64,000 bases of DNA from Eleftheria terrae (GCF_030419005.1 NZ_CP106951.1:1736001-1800000), one strand, 5' to 3'. Numbered from the stretch's first letter, positions 8,709-18,630 are shown. Notes: generated by a model from the sequence alone, not told the origin. A program made the numbers and translations.

Positions 8709-9686
8709 ATGGAAATCTTCGACTACGACAACATCCTGCTGTTGCCGCGCAAATGCCGCGTGGAAAGCCGCAGCGAGTGCGACACCTCGGTGGAGTTCGG
8801 CGGCCGCCGCTTCAAGCTGCCGGTGGTGCCCGCCAACATGAAGACGGTGGTGGACGAACGCATCACCGAACAGCTGGCCGCCGACGGCTACTTCTACGTG
8901 ATGCACCGCTTCGACCTCGACAACGTCGCCTACGCCCGGCGCATGCGGGACAAGGGCCTGTTCGTCTCGATCAGCTCGGGCGTGAAGCAGGCCGACTACG
9001 AGGTCATCGACCGGCTGGCCGCTGAAGGAGTGGGCGCCGACTACATCACCATCGACATTGCCCACGGCCATGCCGATTCGGTGCAGCGCATGATCGGCCA
9101 CATCAAGCAGAAGCTGCCCGACAGCTTCGTGATCGCCGGCAACGTCGGCACGCCCGAGGCGGTGATCGACCTCGAGAACTGGGGCGCCGACGCCACCAAG
9201 GTCGGCATCGGCCCGGGCAAGGTCTGCATCACCCGGCTGAAGACCGGCTTCGGCACCGGCGGCTGGCAGCTGTCGGCACTGAAGTGGTGTGCGCGGGTGG
9301 CCACCAAGCCCATCATCGCCGACGGCGGCATCCGTGAGCATGGCGACATCGCCAAGAGCGTGCGCTTTGGCGCCACGCTGGTGATGATCGGCTCGCTGTT
9401 CGCCGGCCACGAGGAATCGCCCGGCCAGACGGTCGAGGTCGACGGCAGGCTCTACAAGGAGTACTACGGCAGCGCGTCCGACTTCAACAAGGGCGAATAC
9501 AAGCATGTCGAGGGCAAGCGCATCCTGGAGCCGGTCAAGGGCCGGCTGGGCGACACGCTGCGCGAGATGCAGGAAGACCTGCAGAGCTCCATCAGCTATG
9601 CCGGCGGACGTTGCCTGGCGGACGTGCGCAAGGTCAACTACGTGATCCTCGGCGGCGACAACGCCGGTGAACACCTGCTGATGTGA
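8709..9686 (+). CDS. guaC: GMP reductase
   Basis: A 325-residue GMP reductase, which converts GMP to IMP with NADPH and returns guanine nucleotides to the purine pool. The (beta/alpha)8 barrel of the IMPDH/GMPR family is visible throughout. The active-site cysteine loop is [16 protein letters not shown] (about residues 173-188), the phosphate-binding region is [16 protein letters not shown], and [11 protein letters not shown] lies near the N-terminus. There is no CBS insert, which separates it from IMP dehydrogenase (about 490 residues). ATG 8709 has a GGAG box 9 bp upstream; the frame is open further upstream but without homology. A hairpin follows at 9733-9754. Confidence 0.93.
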   Translation: MEIFDYDNILLLPRKCRVESRSECDTSVEFGGRRFKLPVVPANMKTVVDERITEQLAADGYFYVMHRFDLDNVAYARRMRDKGLFVSISSGVKQADYEVIDRLAAEGVGADYITIDIAHGHADSVQRMIGHIKQKLPDSFVIAGNVGTPEAVIDLENWGADATKVGIGPGKVCITRLKTGFGTGGWQLSALKWCARVATKPIIADGGIREHGDIAKSVRFGATLVMIGSLFAGHEESPGQTVEVDGRLYKEYYGSASDFNKGEYKHVEGKRILEPVKGRLGDTLREMQEDLQSSISYAGGRCLADVRKVNYVILGGDNAGEHLLM

Positions 9687-9732
9687 GCCGCCTGCGGCCG
9701 ACAGCCTAAAATCGCGGCATTCCCAATGCTCG

Positions 9733-9763
9733 GCGGCGTCCTGCGGGACGCCGCTTTCCTTTC
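9733..9763 (+). terminator. intrinsic terminator between guaC and valS
   Basis: A perfect 9-bp inverted repeat, GCGGCGTCC (9733-9741) and GGACGCCGC (9746-9754), with a 4-base loop, is followed by the T/C-rich run TTTCCTTTC. It lies 47 bp after the guaC stop and 30 bp before the valS start. A TAAAAT box at 9707-9712 would place a valS transcript start just before the hairpin, so it might be read as part of a valS leader instead. Confidence 0.6.
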
Positions 9764-9792
9764 ACCGCCCGACTTTCACTGCACACGGCACC

Positions 9793-12618
9793 ATGTCCGA
9801 AACGCCCAAGTCATTCGAACCGAAAGCCATCGAAGCCAAATGGGGCCCCGAATGGGAGCGCCGCGGCCTGTATGCCCCGACGCTGGACGAGACCCGGCCG
9901 TCGTTCAGCATCCAGCTGCCGCCGCCCAACGTGACCGGCACCCTGCACATGGGGCATGCGTTCAACCAGACGGTGATGGACTCGCTGACGCGCTACCACC
10001 GCATGCGGGGCTTCAACACGCTCTGGGTGCCGGGCACCGACCATGCCGGCATTGCCACGCAGATCGTGGTGGAGCGCCAGCTGCAGGCACGTGGGCAGTC
10101 GCGCTACGAGCTGGGCCGCAAGAACTTCGTGGCCCAGGTCTGGGAATGGAAGCAGCAGTCGGGCTCCACCATCACCCAGCAGATGCGCCGCATGGGCGAC
10201 TCGGTGTCGTGGCAGCACGAGTACTTCACGATGGACGAGAAGCTCTCGCCCGTCGTCACCGACACCTTCGTGCGCCTGTTCGAGGAAGGCCTGATCTACC
10301 GCGGCAAGCGGCTGGTCAACTGGGACCCGGTGCTGAAGTCGGCGGTCAGCGACCTGGAAGTCACCAGCGAGGAAGAGGAAGGCTCGCTGTGGCACATCCG
10401 CTACCCGCTGGCCGACGGCTCGGGCGAACTGGTGGTGGCCACCACCCGGCCGGAAACCATGCTGGGCGACGTCGCGCTCATGGTGCATCCGGAGGATGAG
10501 CGCTACAGCGCGCTGGTCGGCCGCGAGGTGGTGCTGCCGCTGTGCAGCCGCACCATCCCGGTCATTGCCGACCCGTATGTCGACCGCGAATTCGGCACCG
10601 GCGTCGTCAAGGTCACGCCGGCCCACGACACCAACGACTATGCGGTGGGCCAGCGCCATCGCCTGCCGATGATCTGCGTGCTGACGCTGGACGCCAAGAT
10701 CAACGACGAAGCCCCCGCCGCCTACCGTGGCCTGGACCGCTTCGAGGCCCGCAAGCAGGTGGTGGCCGACCTGCAGGCCCAGGGCTTCCTGGTCGACGTC
10801 AAGAAGCACAAGCTGATGGTGCCGCGCTGCGAGCGCACCGGCCAGGTCATCGAGCCGATGCTGACCGACCAGTGGTTCGTCGCCGTGAGCAAGCCGGGCG
10901 CCAACGGCAAGTCGATCGCCGAGGAAGCCATCGAGGTGGTGCAGGACGGCCGCGTGCGCTTCGTGCCCGAGCAGTGGACCAACACCTACAACCAGTGGAT
11001 GAACAACATCCAGGACTGGTGCATCTCGCGCCAGCTCTGGTGGGGCCACCAGATCCCGGCCTGGTACGGCAACGACGGCCAGCTGTTCGTCGCCCGCAGC
11101 GAGGACGAGGCGCGCGCCCAGGCCCGCGCCGCCGGCTACGACGGCGAGCTGCGCCGCGACGAGGACGTGCTCGACACCTGGTTCTCCTCTGCGCTGGTGC
11201 CCTTCTCGTCGCTGGGCTGGCCCCAGCAGACCAAGGAGATGGACCTCTTCCTGCCCTCCTCGGTGCTCGTCACCGGCTTCGACATCATCTTCTTCTGGGT
11301 CGCCCGGATGATCATGATGACGGTGCACTTCACCGGCCAGGTGCCTTTCCGCGACGTCTACATCCACGGCCTGGTGCGCGACGCGCAGGGCAAGAAGATG
11401 AGCAAGTCCGAAGGCAACGTGCTCGACCCGGTCGACCTGATCGACGGCATTGGGCTGGAGCCGCTGCTGGAGAAGCGCAGCACCGGCCTGCGCCGCCCCG
11501 AGACCGCCTCGAAGGTGCGTGAGGCCACCAAGAAGGAATTCCCCGAGGGCATCCCGGGCTACGGCGCCGACGCCCTGCGCTTCACCTTCGCGGCGCTGGC
11601 CAGCCTGGGCCGCAACATCAACTTCGACTCCAAGCGCTGCGAGGGCTACCGCAACTTCTGCAACAAGCTCTGGAACGCCACCCGCTTCGTGCTGATGAAC
11701 TGCGAGGGCAAGGACTGCGGCTTGGCCGAGCACGGCCCGGCCGACTGCGCCCCGGGTGGCTGGCTCGAGTTCTCGCAGGCCGACCGCTGGATCACCGGCG
11801 AGCTGCAGCGCGTGGAGCACGCGGTGGAACAGGGCTTTGCCGAGTACCGGCTCGACAACGTCGCCAACGCCATCTACCAGTTCGTCTGGGACCAGTACTG
11901 CGACTGGTACCTCGAAATCGCCAAGGTGCAGATCGCCAATGGCAACGAGGCCCAGCAGCGCGCCACCCGCCGCACCCTCATCCGGGTGCTCGAAACGGTG
12001 TTGCGCCTGCTGCACCCCATCACCCCCTTCATCACCGAGGAGCTGTGGCAGAAGGTCGCGCCGGTGGCCGGCCGCAAGGCGGCCGACGCTGACGATTCCA
12101 TCATGCTTGCCCCCTATCCGCAGGCCCAGCTGGAGCGCATCGACCCGAAGGCCGACGCCTGGGTCGAGCAGCTCAAGGCCCTGGTCGGAGCCAGCCGCAC
12201 CCTGCGCAGCGAAATGGGCCTGTCGCCGGCCGAGCGGGTGCCGCTCTACACCGTCGGCGACGCGGCTTTCGTGACGCAGGCGGCGGCGCTGCTGCAGACG
12301 CTGGCCAAGGTGAGCGAAGTGAAGGTCTTCGACGACGAGGCGGCCTTCGCGCAAGCCACCGCCCAGGCGCCGGTGGCGGTGCAGGGCGCGGTGCGTCTGG
12401 CGCTGCACGTCGAGATCGACGCGGCCGCCGAACGCGAGCGCCTGGGCAAGGAAATCAAACGCCTGGAAGCCGAGATCGCCAAGGCCCAAGGGAAACTTAG
12501 TAACGAAAGTTTTGTGGCACGTGCACCCGCTAACGTGGTGGAACAGGAAAAAGTACGGCTGCAAGAATTCACTGTTACGCTCCAAAAGGTGCGTGATCAG
12601 ATCTCCAGGCTGGCTTGA
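9793..12618 (+). CDS. valS: valyl-tRNA synthetase
   Basis: A 941-residue class I aminoacyl-tRNA synthetase that charges tRNA-Val and edits mischarged threonine. The HIGH signature is HMGH (residues 52-55, within [13 protein letters not shown]) and the KMSKS signature is exact at residues 535-539. The CP1 editing domain lies between them ([26 protein letters not shown]). The anticodon-binding helices follow, and the last 65 residues form the ValS coiled-coil arm ([20 protein letters not shown]). Length matches bacterial ValS. GalU starts 47 bp downstream on the same strand, so the two may be cotranscribed. Confidence 0.97.
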   Translation: MSETPKSFEPKAIEAKWGPEWERRGLYAPTLDETRPSFSIQLPPPNVTGTLHMGHAFNQTVMDSLTRYHRMRGFNTLWVPGTDHAGIATQIVVERQLQARGQSRYELGRKNFVAQVWEWKQQSGSTITQQMRRMGDSVSWQHEYFTMDEKLSPVVTDTFVRLFEEGLIYRGKRLVNWDPVLKSAVSDLEVTSEEEEGSLWHIRYPLADGSGELVVATTRPETMLGDVALMVHPEDERYSALVGREVVLPLCSRTIPVIADPYVDREFGTGVVKVTPAHDTNDYAVGQRHRLPMICVLTLDAKINDEAPAAYRGLDRFEARKQVVADLQAQGFLVDVKKHKLMVPRCERTGQVIEPMLTDQWFVAVSKPGANGKSIAEEAIEVVQDGRVRFVPEQWTNTYNQWMNNIQDWCISRQLWWGHQIPAWYGNDGQLFVARSEDEARAQARAAGYDGELRRDEDVLDTWFSSALVPFSSLGWPQQTKEMDLFLPSSVLVTGFDIIFFWVARMIMMTVHFTGQVPFRDVYIHGLVRDAQGKKMSKSEGNVLDPVDLIDGIGLEPLLEKRSTGLRRPETASKVREATKKEFPEGIPGYGADALRFTFAALASLGRNINFDSKRCEGYRNFCNKLWNATRFVLMNCEGKDCGLAEHGPADCAPGGWLEFSQADRWITGELQRVEHAVEQGFAEYRLDNVANAIYQFVWDQYCDWYLEIAKVQIANGNEAQQRATRRTLIRVLETVLRLLHPITPFITEELWQKVAPVAGRKAADADDSIMLAPYPQAQLERIDPKADAWVEQLKALVGASRTLRSEMGLSPAERVPLYTVGDAAFVTQAAALLQTLAKVSEVKVFDDEAAFAQATAQAPVAVQGAVRLALHVEIDAAAERERLGKEIKRLEAEIAKAQGKLSNESFVARAPANVVEQEKVRLQEFTVTLQKVRDQISRLA

Positions 12619-12665
12619 AGCTTGCAGTACGGTCTGCCACTCGATATTTCAGGAGGAAAATACAC

Positions 12666-13532
12666 ATGCACGTCACTAAAGCCGTCTTTCCCGTCGCTGG
12701 CCTCGGCACCCGCTTCCTCCCCGCCACCAAGGCGCAGCCCAAAGAGATGCTGCCGGTGGTCGACAAGCCGCTGATCCAGTACGCCGTGGAAGAGGCTTAT
12801 GAAGCCGGTATCCGCGAAATGATCTTCGTGACCGGTCGCACCAAGCGCCCGATCGAAGACCACTTCGACATGGCCTACGAACTGGAAACCGAGCTCGAAG
12901 CGGCCGGCAAGCACGAGATGCTGCGCATCCTGCAGTCCATCAAGCCGGACGACATGGAATGCGTGTTCGTGCGCCAGCCGAAGATGCTGGGCCTGGGCCA
13001 TGCGGTGCTGTGCGCCGAGACCCTGGTCAACGGCCACCCCTTCGCCGTGATCCTGGCCGACGACCTGATGGTGGGCCGTCCCCCGGTGATGAAGCAGATG
13101 GTCAACCAGTTCGCCGACTGGAAGGCCACCATCGTCGCCGTGCAGGAAGTGCCGCCCGAGCACACCCGCCGCTACGGCATCGTCGACGGCATTGCGGTCA
13201 ACGACCGCCTGGTCGACATCCAGCAGATCGTCGAGAAGCCGGCTCCGGAAGTCGCGCCCTCGCGCCTGGGCGTGGCAGGCCGCTACATCCTGACCTCGGG
13301 CATCTTCGACGAGATCCGCCGCCAACCCAAGGGCGTGGGTGGCGAGATCCAGCTGACGGACGGCATCGCCGGCCTGCTGCGTCGGGAGAAGGTGTTTGCC
13401 TATCGCTATGAAGGCACTCGTTATGATTGCGGTAGCAAGGAAGGCTTCCTGCAAGCCTCGGTCGAACTGGCCCTGGCTCACCCGCAACTGGGCCCCGGCT
13501 TCCGCGAATACCTGCAGAACCTGGACCTGTGA
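12666..13532 (+). CDS. galU: UTP-glucose-1-phosphate uridylyltransferase
   Basis: A 288-residue GalU-type nucleotidyltransferase making UDP-glucose from UTP and glucose-1-phosphate, the entry to many cell-surface glycans. It has the nucleotide-binding N-terminus VFPVAGLGTRFLPATK, then KEMLPVVDKPLIQYAVEEA, the metal-binding LADDLM, and the GTRYDCGSKEGFL segment near the end. The start is fixed by a perfect AGGAGG box at 12651-12656, 9 bp before ATG. UDP-glucose feeds UDP-glucuronate and so could supply the decarboxylase-like gene at 38.0 kb and the glycosyltransferases in the second half of the window; that link is inference. Confidence 0.95.
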   Translation: MHVTKAVFPVAGLGTRFLPATKAQPKEMLPVVDKPLIQYAVEEAYEAGIREMIFVTGRTKRPIEDHFDMAYELETELEAAGKHEMLRILQSIKPDDMECVFVRQPKMLGLGHAVLCAETLVNGHPFAVILADDLMVGRPPVMKQMVNQFADWKATIVAVQEVPPEHTRRYGIVDGIAVNDRLVDIQQIVEKPAPEVAPSRLGVAGRYILTSGIFDEIRRQPKGVGGEIQLTDGIAGLLRREKVFAYRYEGTRYDCGSKEGFLQASVELALAHPQLGPGFREYLQNLDL

Positions 13533-13560
13533 CACCGAGCGCCGTCAGGCGCTTCACGAC

Positions 13561-13589
13561 AAAGCGGCGCCCGGGCGCCGCTTTTTTTT
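13561..13589 (+). terminator. galU intrinsic terminator
   Basis: An 18-base perfect palindrome of G and C (13564-13581), extended by flanking AAA, is followed by eight T residues (13582-13589). It lies 31 bp after the galU stop and is one of the best intrinsic terminators in the window. The facing tusA-like gene ends at 13634; only three A residues precede the palindrome, so action in the other direction would be weak. Confidence 0.88.
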
Positions 13590-13633
13590 CGCCTGGAGCG
13601 CGGTGCTGGAGAAGCCCGCGCGGGCGCCTCTCT

Positions 13634-13861
13634 TCAGCGGCGGCGCAGGACGTGGATGAACTCCTTGTCCTGCGTCTGCTGGTCCATCAGCTCATTGCCC
13701 GTCTGCTTCGCAAAAGCCTGGAAGTCGCGCAGAGAACCCGGGTCGGTCGACACCACCCGCAGCAACTCGCCGCTGTGCATTTCGGCCAGCGCCTTCTTGG
13801 CCTTGAGGATGGGCAGCGGGCAATTGAGCCCGCGGGTGTCGAGTTCCTTGTGGATGTCCAT
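13634..13861 (-). CDS. TusA-family sulfurtransferase
   Basis: A 75-residue TusA/SirA-like protein. The family carries sulfur as a persulfide on the Cys of a CPxP motif, here RGLNCPLPILKAKKAL at residues 10-25, for tRNA thiolation, molybdenum cofactor or sulfur metabolism. The typical second half, SGELLRVVSTDPGS followed by an FAKQTGNEL helix, is present. Whether this is true TusA or one of its paralogues cannot be told. The start is the ATG at 13861; the frame runs a further 17 codons upstream without family similarity. It lies 26 bp behind the NUDIX gene on the same strand, so the two probably form an operon. Confidence 0.88.
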   Translation of the reverse strand: MDIHKELDTRGLNCPLPILKAKKALAEMHSGELLRVVSTDPGSLRDFQAFAKQTGNELMDQQTQDKEFIHVLRRR

Positions 13862-13887
13862 GCGCGTGTGTCCTTGAAGCTGCCATT

Positions 13888-14412
13888 CTAGGGCTTGGGC
13901 CATTCCATCCATTGCGGCTCATGACCGCGGGCGCGCAGCCACTGCGCCAGCAAGAGCCCGGTGCTGCCCGGCCAGCACCGCACGGTGTGCGGGGTGAACA
14001 GCCGGTATTCGGCCAGCTCGGGCGACAGCACGATCTCGCCGTGCGCCACCGCGTGATAGGCGATGATCACCTGGTTCATGCGCTGGAAGTCGCAGACCCC
14101 GTGCAGGGTCAGCGAGGACACCGACAGCGAGGTTTCCTCGGCGATCTCCCGCCGGATGCCGTCTTCCGGGCTTTCGCCCGCTTCCATGAAGCCGGTGATC
14201 AGGGCAAACATGCGACCCGGCCAGGCGGCATTGCGGGCCAGCAGAATCTGGTTGTCACGGTCCGACAGCTCAATGATGGCCGCCAGCACCGGCGTCGGGT
14301 TGTTCCAGTGGGTGAAGTCGCAGGCCGGGCAGCGCAACCGGTCGCGCTCGCCGTCATGTTGCGTCTGCAAGGCCGTGGCACAACAGGGGCAGAATCTGAA
14401 GTCCTTCACCAT
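13888..14412 (-). CDS. NUDIX hydrolase with N-terminal zinc ribbon
   Basis: A 174-residue NUDIX pyrophosphohydrolase. The N-terminus carries a four-cysteine zinc ribbon, CPCC at residues 8-11 and CPAC about 17 residues on, as in NudC-like NADH pyrophosphatases. The Nudix box GFMEAGESPEDGIRREIAEE fits GX5EX7REUXEEXGU. It is shorter than NudC (about 260 residues) and lacks the NudC N-terminal domain; the zinc-ribbon-only type is common in Burkholderiales. The substrate is unknown; NAD(H), ADP-ribose or oxidised nucleotides are possible. Its ATG overlaps the start codon of the divergent methyltransferase gene (CATG at 14410-14413), so no intergenic promoter space exists. Confidence 0.88.
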   Translation of the reverse strand: MVKDFRFCPCCATALQTQHDGERDRLRCPACDFTHWNNPTPVLAAIIELSDRDNQILLARNAAWPGRMFALITGFMEAGESPEDGIRREIAEETSLSVSSLTLHGVCDFQRMNQVIIAYHAVAHGEIVLSPELAEYRLFTPHTVRCWPGSTGLLLAQWLRARGHEPQWMEWPKP

Positions 14413-15235
14413 GCACTTTCATGTTGTGTCGAGAACTTCGCATGCTAACGAGTCCGCGCCGCCGGCGCTGTCACCTCGGCACGCCGCCTCTCGCTGTGTC
14501 ACCAGCAACCAGCCCGGCCCGCATCCCCGCCTGGCGCAGGTGGTGGCCCGTCATCTGGGCAGCCGCTTCCTGCGGCCGGTGGCCGGCTACAGCCAGCAAG
14601 CCTTCGAACGGCTGGCGCAGCGCTGGGACGGCCGCTGCCCGCTGGTGCTGGACAGCGCCTGCGGTACCGGCGAAAGCACCGCGGTGCTGGCCCGGCGACA
14701 CCCCGCCGCCCTGGTGATCGGCATCGACCAGTCGGCCGAGCGCCTGGAGCGCGGCCGACGCAAGCTGGCCGACACCCTGCCCGCGAATGCGCTGCTGCTG
14801 CGTGCCGACACGACCGACCTGTGGGCCCTGCTGGCGGAGCGCGGGGTCACGCTGGCCCACCATTACCTGCTCTACCCCAACCCCTGGCCGAAAGCCGAAC
14901 ACCTGCAGCGACGCTGGCATGGCCATCCGCGCTGGCGCGAGTTGCTGGCCCTCGGCGGGCAGCTGGAGCTGCGCACCAACTGGCAGCTGTATGCGCAAGA
15001 GTTCGCGCTGGCGCTGCGGCAGGCGGGCCAGGTTGCCGCGTTGCGCCCCCTGGTGGCCGAGGGCACCGCGCTGACGCCCTTCGAGCTGAAGTACGCCGCC
15101 TCCGGCCACCCGCTGTGGCAGGTGCAGGCCACCCTGGACGGCGGCGCACCCTCGCATCCATCTGCAGCGCGGGCCGGGGAGCCGGGCCGGGAGCGGGCCG
15201 GAGATCAGGCCGGGAAGACGCCGGTCGACAGGTAG
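14411..15235 (+). CDS. TrmB-like SAM-dependent methyltransferase
   Basis: A 274-residue protein of the tRNA (guanine-N7)-methyltransferase superfamily. A Rossmann SAM site is visible as VLDSACGTGESTAVLA with the acidic end of strand 2 at IGIDQS. The sequence HHYLLYPNPWPKAEHLQRRW matches the TrmB hallmark around FPDPWPKKRHHKRR, used for tRNA and target-base binding. It is more divergent than housekeeping TrmB and may be a paralogue with another substrate. The first 40 residues are unconserved and Ala/Pro-rich, so the true start may be later than the ATG at 14411, which overlaps the NUDIX start codon. Its 3' end overlaps cysM tail to tail by 31 bp. Confidence 0.78.
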   Translation: MHFHVVSRTSHANESAPPALSPRHAASRCVTSNQPGPHPRLAQVVARHLGSRFLRPVAGYSQQAFERLAQRWDGRCPLVLDSACGTGESTAVLARRHPAALVIGIDQSAERLERGRRKLADTLPANALLLRADTTDLWALLAERGVTLAHHYLLYPNPWPKAEHLQRRWHGHPRWRELLALGGQLELRTNWQLYAQEFALALRQAGQVAALRPLVAEGTALTPFELKYAASGHPLWQVQATLDGGAPSHPSAARAGEPGRERAGDQAGKTPVDR

Positions 15236-16110
15236 CGGTCGCCGCGGTCGCAGACCACGAACACGATGGTCGCGTTCTCGACCTGCCGGGCCAGCTGCAG
15301 GGCGGCCCAGCAGGCACCCGCGGCGGAGATGCCGGCAAAGATGCCCTCCTCCGCGGCGAGGCGGCGTGCCATGTCCTCTGCATCGGCCTGGCTCACATGC
15401 ACCAGCTCATCGACTTGGCTCGGGTCGTAGATCTTCGGCAGGTAGGCTTCGGGCCATTTGCGGATGCCGGGAATGCGCGAGCCTTCGCTGGGCTGTGCAC
15501 CAATGACACGCACCTGCGGGTTCTTCTCCTTCAGAAAGCGGGAGACGCCGGTGATGGTGCCGGTTGTTCCCATCGCACTGACGAAGTGGGTGATGCGGCC
15601 CTCGGTCTCTTCCCACAATTCCGGCCCGGTGGTCTCGTAGTGAACCCGCGGGTTGTCGGCATTGGCGAACTGGTCGAGCACGCGGCCCTTGCCGTCGCGC
15701 TGCATCTGCTCTGCCAGGTCGCGCGCGTATTCCATGCCGCCGGCCTTGGGCGTGAGCATCAGCTCGGCACCGAACGCCTTCATGGTCTGGGCGCGCTCCA
15801 CGCTGAGGTCTTCCGGCATGATCAGGAGCATGCGGTAGCCGCGGACGGCCGCCGCCATGGCCAGCGCAATGCCGGTGTTGCCCGAGGTTGCCTCGATCAG
15901 CGTGTCGCCCGGCTTGATCTCGCCCCGCTCCTCGGCCCGGCGGATCATGCTGATGGCCGGCCTGTCTTTCACCGAGCCTGCCGGATTGTTGCCTTCCAGC
16001 TTGCCCAGGACAACATTGCCGCGGCGCTCATTGTCGGCCCCCGGCAGGCGTTGCAGTTTCACGAGCGGCGTGCGGCCGATGGTGTCTTCGATCGTCTTGT
16101 ACACAGGCAT
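15205..16110 (-). CDS. cysM: cysteine synthase B (O-acetylserine sulfhydrylase)
   Basis: A 301-residue fold-type II PLP enzyme that makes cysteine from O-acetylserine and sulfide or thiosulfate. The PLP lysine is in NNPAGSVKDRPA (Lys48), the phosphate loop is TSGNTGIALA, and the cofactor-binding GTTGTITGVSRFL follows. The short C-terminus and the EGNNPAGSVKDRP sequence favour CysM over CysK. The ATG at 16110 gives the canonical MPVYKTIEDTIGRTPLVKL beginning. A tRNA-Leu gene lies about 100 bp upstream on the other strand. The nearby TusA-type protein also handles sulfur, but the two are not in one operon. Confidence 0.94.
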   Translation of the reverse strand: MPVYKTIEDTIGRTPLVKLQRLPGADNERRGNVVLGKLEGNNPAGSVKDRPAISMIRRAEERGEIKPGDTLIEATSGNTGIALAMAAAVRGYRMLLIMPEDLSVERAQTMKAFGAELMLTPKAGGMEYARDLAEQMQRDGKGRVLDQFANADNPRVHYETTGPELWEETEGRITHFVSAMGTTGTITGVSRFLKEKNPQVRVIGAQPSEGSRIPGIRKWPEAYLPKIYDPSQVDELVHVSQADAEDMARRLAAEEGIFAGISAAGACWAALQLARQVENATIVFVVCDRGDRYLSTGVFPA

Positions 16111-16213
16111 GAGCGTTCTCCTGCGCCGATTGTCTCAGGCTTGCCCCGGCCTCGCCCGAGGCTATGACATAATCGGCGGCTCGCACGCGGGGTGAAGTTC
16201 TTCACCCCCTTCT

Positions 16214-16300
16214 GCCCAGATGGCGAAATAGGTAGACGCAAGGGACTCAAAATCCCTCGCCAGCGATGGCGTGTCGGTTCGAGTCCGACTCTGGGCACCA
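16214..16300 (+). tRNA. tRNA-Leu (anticodon CAA)
   Basis: A complete 87-base tRNA with an encoded CCA end (16298-16300). The acceptor arms GCCCAGA (16214-16220) and TCTGGGC (16290-16296) pair perfectly. The anticodon arm AGGGA/TCCCT holds the loop CTCAAAA, giving anticodon CAA for codon UUG. A long variable arm (CGCCAGCGATGGCG region) marks the type II structure of leucine tRNAs, and the T arm has GGTTCGAGTCC. A CATAAT hexamer at 16168-16173 may be its -10 element. Confidence 0.96.
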
Positions 16301-16999
16301 CCAGCATGGTCAGGAAGCACTCACCGTTTCCGCCGCATTCCCGCAGTTGTTCCGCCGCAGTTGTTCGCAAGAGCCAGCGCCACGAGGCGCCGGTTGGTCG
16401 ACATGCATCGTCGCCCTGCCCCGCTCGTTCTTCTCCTGAGCCGGTCAGCGCGGCGTCGTGCCCTCCATCACTCGCTCGTTGTCCTCGATTCAAGCCGGGG
16501 ACCTGCTGACGGTCTCGCAATAAATGCCGTGCCGGCGGCACCGGCTGAAACCGGCGCGCAGGCCCAGGCCCACTGGAACGACTTCCGTGCGGCGGTGCTG
16601 GCAGGCGGCCTGCCGACTGTCTCCAAGCCGACCCATTTCCCGATCGTCGTCACCAAGCCCTGTCACGACCAAGCGGCAGGCTGTCTACCGCCTTCAGCTG
16701 GCGCGTTGTGATGGCCAGCCCTGGCCGAGGCATCGGCCTGGAGGACGTGCCGATGAAGCAGCACATCGGCGCCCATCCAAGGGTGGACGACTGCCCCGCC
16801 CGACGGCGGGCGTCGGCAGCTGGAGCTCGCGCTGCAGGCCAAGGGGTGGCGCTTCGCAATGGCCTACTCGGCCGACGTCGGCCGCTGACACCCGGCGACC
16901 GCCGCAGCCCGCAGCACAGCGCAAGCACCCTGAGCACCCGCCGGTCCGCCGAGGCGCCCCGGCACACGCCGGACCCTGCGCCTGGGCGACAGCCGGCCC
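16301..16999. other. 699-bp stretch without a recognisable gene, after tRNA-Leu
   Basis: Between the tRNA and the end of garD no frame gives a convincing protein. Short segments look protein-like, for example WNDFRAAVLAGGLPTVSKP near 16575-16635 and QLELALQAKGWRFAMAYSAD ending in a stop at 16886-16888. They lie in different frames, lack starts and match no family I know. This is what a decayed gene or the eroded end of an element inserted at the tRNA would look like, but no integrase fragment or duplicated tRNA end is visible. Confidence 0.4.
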
Positions 17000-18586
17000 T
17001 CAGGTCACCGGCGCCGGATTGAACAACACCAGCGCGTTGTGCAGTTTCCAGTGCTCGGCCCAGGTTTTCCGGCGCCCGCTCGCCACCTCCAGCATCAGGT
17101 GGAACAGCTCCCAGCCGACATCCTCGATGCTCGCCTCGCCGGTGGCGATGCGGCCGGCGTCGATATCCATCAGGTCGTGCCAGCGCCGTGCCAGGTCGCT
17201 GCGGGTGGCCACCTTGATCACCGGCACCTCGGCCAGTCCGTAGGGGGTGCCCCGGCCGGTGGTGAAAACATGCAGGTTCATGCCGGCGGCCAGCTGCAGC
17301 GTGCCGCAGATGAAATCGCTGGCCGGCGTCGCGGCATAGATCAGGCCCTTGCGGCCGCCCAGCTTCTCGCCGGGCGCCAGTACGCCGGAGATGGGCGCAC
17401 GGCCGGACTTGACGATGGAGCCCATCGCCTTCTCGACGATGTTGGACAAGCCACCCTGCTTGTTGCCGGGCGTCGTGTTGGCACTGCGATCGACCTGGCC
17501 CCGCTGCAGGTAGCGGTCGTACCAGGCCATCTCGCGCACCATGGCGGCGGCCACTTCCGCATCGGCCGCCCGGGCAGTGAGCTGGGCGATGCCATCGCGC
17601 ACCTCGGTCACCTCGGAGAACATCACCGTCGCGCCGGCGCGCACCAGCAGGTCGGCTGCGAAGCCGACGGCCGGATTGGCGGTCACGCCCGAGAAGGCGT
17701 CGCTACCGCCGCACTGCACCCCCACCACCAGTTCGGAAGCCGGACAAGGCTCGCGCCGCCGGCGGTCAAGGCGCAACAGATGCACCCGAGCCTGGCCGAG
17801 GATGGCCTCGACCATGCCGAGGAAGCCGTCATGCTGCCTGTCCTGCAGGCACACGACCTCCAGCCCTGCAGCGGCTGCATCGCCAGGCGCCGCGCGCTCG
17901 TCCCGGATCGGCAAGCTGCCGGGCGGCAACAGGCGTTGTGGCTGCAGCTTCTCGCAACCGAGGCTCACCACCATCAGCTCGCCGCCGAAGTTCGGGTTCT
18001 GGCTCAGGTGGCGCAGCGTGCGGATCGGCACTTCGGCATCGGGCGCGTCGATGGCCACCCCGCAGCCATAGCCATGCTCCAGTGCCACCACCCCGTCCAC
18101 ATGCGGGAACTGGGGCAGCAGTTCGTCCCGGATGCGGCGCACCGCCGCCTCCACCACCCCCGCCACGCACTGCACCGTGGTGGTGATGGCGAGCAGGTTG
18201 CGCGTGCCCACCGACCCGTCCGCATTGCGATAGCCCTCGAAAGCGTAGCCGTGGAGTGGTGGCAAGGGGGCCGGCCGGGCACTGGCCATCGGCAAGTCGT
18301 CCAGGCCGCAGGCTTCGGGCATGCGCAACAGGCGTTCGTGCACCCAGCTGCCGGCAGCAATGTCACGCAGCGCGTGACCGATGGTGACGTTGTAGCGGCG
18401 CACCTCGCTGCCGGCCGGCAGGTCCACCAGCGCCAGCTTGTGGGCCTGCGGTATCGCCTCGCGCAGCACCAGGCCATCGGGAAAGACCGTTCCTGCGGGC
18501 AAGCCGCCGTCGTTCGCGACGATGGCCACGTTGTCCGCCTCGTGCATCTTGAGATAGAGAGGGGATGCCGGCGCGCGCTGCTGCAT
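17000..18586 (-). CDS. garD: galactarate dehydratase
   Basis: A 528-residue enzyme of the UxaA/GarD family that dehydrates galactarate to 5-keto-4-deoxyglucarate in the cytosol. It follows E. coli GarD (523 residues) closely from end to end: an N-terminal SAF-like domain with [19 protein letters not shown], then [28 protein letters not shown], the metal-site region [32 protein letters not shown] and [10 protein letters not shown], ending in [11 protein letters not shown] 18586 gives the family N-terminus; the frame continues upstream without similarity. No aldolase, reductase or transporter for the pathway is adjacent, so the rest of the galactarate route lies elsewhere. Two operator sites upstream suggest repression by a GntR/FadR-type protein. 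Confidence 0.94.
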   Translation of the reverse strand: MQQRAPASPLYLKMHEADNVAIVANDGGLPAGTVFPDGLVLREAIPQAHKLALVDLPAGSEVRRYNVTIGHALRDIAAGSWVHERLLRMPEACGLDDLPMASARPAPLPPLHGYAFEGYRNADGSVGTRNLLAITTTVQCVAGVVEAAVRRIRDELLPQFPHVDGVVALEHGYGCGVAIDAPDAEVPIRTLRHLSQNPNFGGELMVVSLGCEKLQPQRLLPPGSLPIRDERAAPGDAAAAGLEVVCLQDRQHDGFLGMVEAILGQARVHLLRLDRRRREPCPASELVVGVQCGGSDAFSGVTANPAVGFAADLLVRAGATVMFSEVTEVRDGIAQLTARAADAEVAAAMVREMAWYDRYLQRGQVDRSANTTPGNKQGGLSNIVEKAMGSIVKSGRAPISGVLAPGEKLGGRKGLIYAATPASDFICGTLQLAAGMNLHVFTTGRGTPYGLAEVPVIKVATRSDLARRWHDLMDIDAGRIATGEASIEDVGWELFHLMLEVASGRRKTWAEHWKLHNALVLFNPAPVT

Positions 18587-18630
18587 GACCGTCCTTGCGG
18601 GGCTGGGAGAGTGAGAAGGGCGACACGGTG

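Noticed and set aside
9811..12585. 924-residue frame antisense to valS
   Set aside because: A shadow frame: compositional bias, His/Leu/Val-rich, with no family motif, while valS is unmistakable.
12622..12650. TTGCAG and TATTTC, 17 bp apart, as a galU promoter
   Set aside because: A transcript from here would start after the AGGAGG ribosome site at 12651, so it could not serve galU translation.
16059..16541. Minus-strand open frame across the tRNA-Leu
   Set aside because: Part of it (VPRVGLEPTRHRWRG...) is the well-known antisense translation of a tRNA, not a protein gene.
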